Assembly (NCBI RefSeq): GCF_017656375.1
Contig: NZ_JACDOB010000002.1
Location: 1 to 64,000, forward strand
Source: Thermovirga sp.
GTDB lineage: Bacteria > Synergistota > Synergistia > Synergistales > Thermovirgaceae
Reading direction: 5' to 3'
Length of the DNA stretch: 64,000 nt
Each line of letters begins with the position of its first letter. The stretch's first letter is position 1. A program made the translations under genes and the position numbers. This document shows, piece by piece, positions 63,690 to 64,000 of the stretch. The notes beneath the pieces are model-generated. The model was given only the letters and a program-made list of their open reading frames with translations. It had not been told where the DNA came from and searched no databases.

Positions 63690-64000
63690 TTAATCGTTAA
63701 ATACCGTTTGATCTTCCACCTCGGTCTGAAGAGCTTTAAGAGCCTTCATTACAAGGTGCTTGCGCAATTGCTTCTCTTCTTCAGGTGTTTTTGTTGGATC
63801 TCCTAATGGATGAGGTATAGCAACAGCAGGAACTATTCTATTGGCTCCTACCGTTAAAGAAATAGGAACTATGGTACATACATGCACTACCGGCAAGCCG
63901 GCTCTTTCAATTTCCTTTACGATCGTTGCACCGCAACGAGTACAGGTTCCTCAGGTCGAGGTCACAATCACAGCAGTTACGTTAGCATCCTTGAGCTTCT
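63690..64000 (-). CDS. grdB: Glycine/sarcosine/betaine reductase selenoprotein B, C-terminal part, with in-frame UGA (selenocysteine)
   Basis: This is the substrate-activating subunit, which forms a Schiff-base or direct intermediate and uses a selenocysteine. From the window edge (64000) the frame reads through TGA at 63953-63951 and continues to the TAA at 63692-63690. Around the UGA it reads S-T-U-G-T-C-T-R-C-G-A-T-I-V-K, followed by V-C-T-I-V-P-I-S-L-T-V-G-A-N-R and A-I-P-H-P-L-G-D-P, all GrdB/F/H family signatures. A gene caller that stops at UGA would report only a 68-residue fragment starting at 63896. The substrate (glycine, sarcosine or betaine) cannot be told from this part. Confidence 0.92.
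63924..63938 (-). promoter_or_regulatory. Bacterial SECIS-like hairpin for UGA decoding
   Basis: In the minus-strand mRNA, CGUUGC and GCAACG form a perfect 6-bp stem with a GGU loop. It starts 12 bases after the UGA, the position used by bacterial SECIS elements bound by SelB. Confidence 0.8.

Noticed and set aside
63690-63896. A separate 68-residue gene starting at TTG 63896
   Set aside because: The conserved GrdB frame continues upstream through the UGA at 63951-63953, so this is the tail of a selenoprotein.

Overview
The window looks like chromosome of an anaerobic, amino-acid-fermenting, diderm bacterium, most likely a member of Synergistota. This is an inference from gene content. The gene content includes a glycine-reductase-type selenoprotein operon, an aldehyde:ferredoxin oxidoreductase, an electron-bifurcating NuoE/NuoF-type complex, alanine uptake and deamination genes, GDP-heptose synthesis, and an ExbBD/TonB system that implies an outer membrane. 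GC content is moderate, starts are often TTG or GTG with strong Shine-Dalgarno sequences, and several promoters are near-consensus sigma-70 type. Almost every base belongs to a gene. There is no rRNA, no CRISPR array and no insertion sequence.

Layout. 1-1630: the start of a P4-type tyrosine integrase lies just past the 3' end of ssrA (tmRNA), so the left edge is the border of an integrated element that continues outside the window. smpB and a tRNA-Pro follow. 1700-7800 (mostly + strand): a tungsten-enzyme-family oxidoreductase with its own MoaD/ThiS-like protein, an unknown gene, an isochorismatase-family hydrolase, a metallo-beta-lactamase-fold hydrolase and malic enzyme. 7800-13600 (- strand): one tight operon headed by a LuxR-type regulator with a degenerate receiver, then GDP-heptose genes (gmhA, hddC, an SDR enzyme, gmhB), a flippase-like membrane protein, a methyltransferase and ogt. 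13700-19750: ttcA-like, a two-gene SUF-like iron-sulfur assembly system, panB, panC, pgi and a glutaredoxin.

19950-26000 (+ strand): a three-gene NuoE/NuoF/(GltD+FdhA fusion) complex. Its formate-dehydrogenase-like part has lost the molybdenum ligand and the C-terminal domain, so it is probably a bifurcating transhydrogenase resembling the Sporomusa-type Nfn (Stn) complex and not a formate dehydrogenase. 26000-40350 (- strand): an EF-G paralogue, then a long housekeeping run (gatCAB, ligA, lysS, dusB, coaX, comEC, comEA, miaB). 40400-54730: a secreted orphan, carAB, galE, an aminopeptidase, a HypE-like protein, queH, trmI, an HD-GYP protein, and an exbB / binding protein / exbD / tonB operon with overlapping genes.

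54760-64000 (- strand): transketolase, alanine dehydrogenase, alanine racemase, an alanine:cation symporter, and the glycine-reductase genes grdD, grdC and the C-terminal part of grdB. The grdB reading frame continues through an in-frame UGA with a SECIS-like hairpin just downstream. Together the right half supports uptake and racemisation of alanine, its oxidation to pyruvate with NADH, and reductive deamination of glycine (or a derivative) to an acyl phosphate. The NuoEF-type complex would balance NADH, NADPH and ferredoxin pools.
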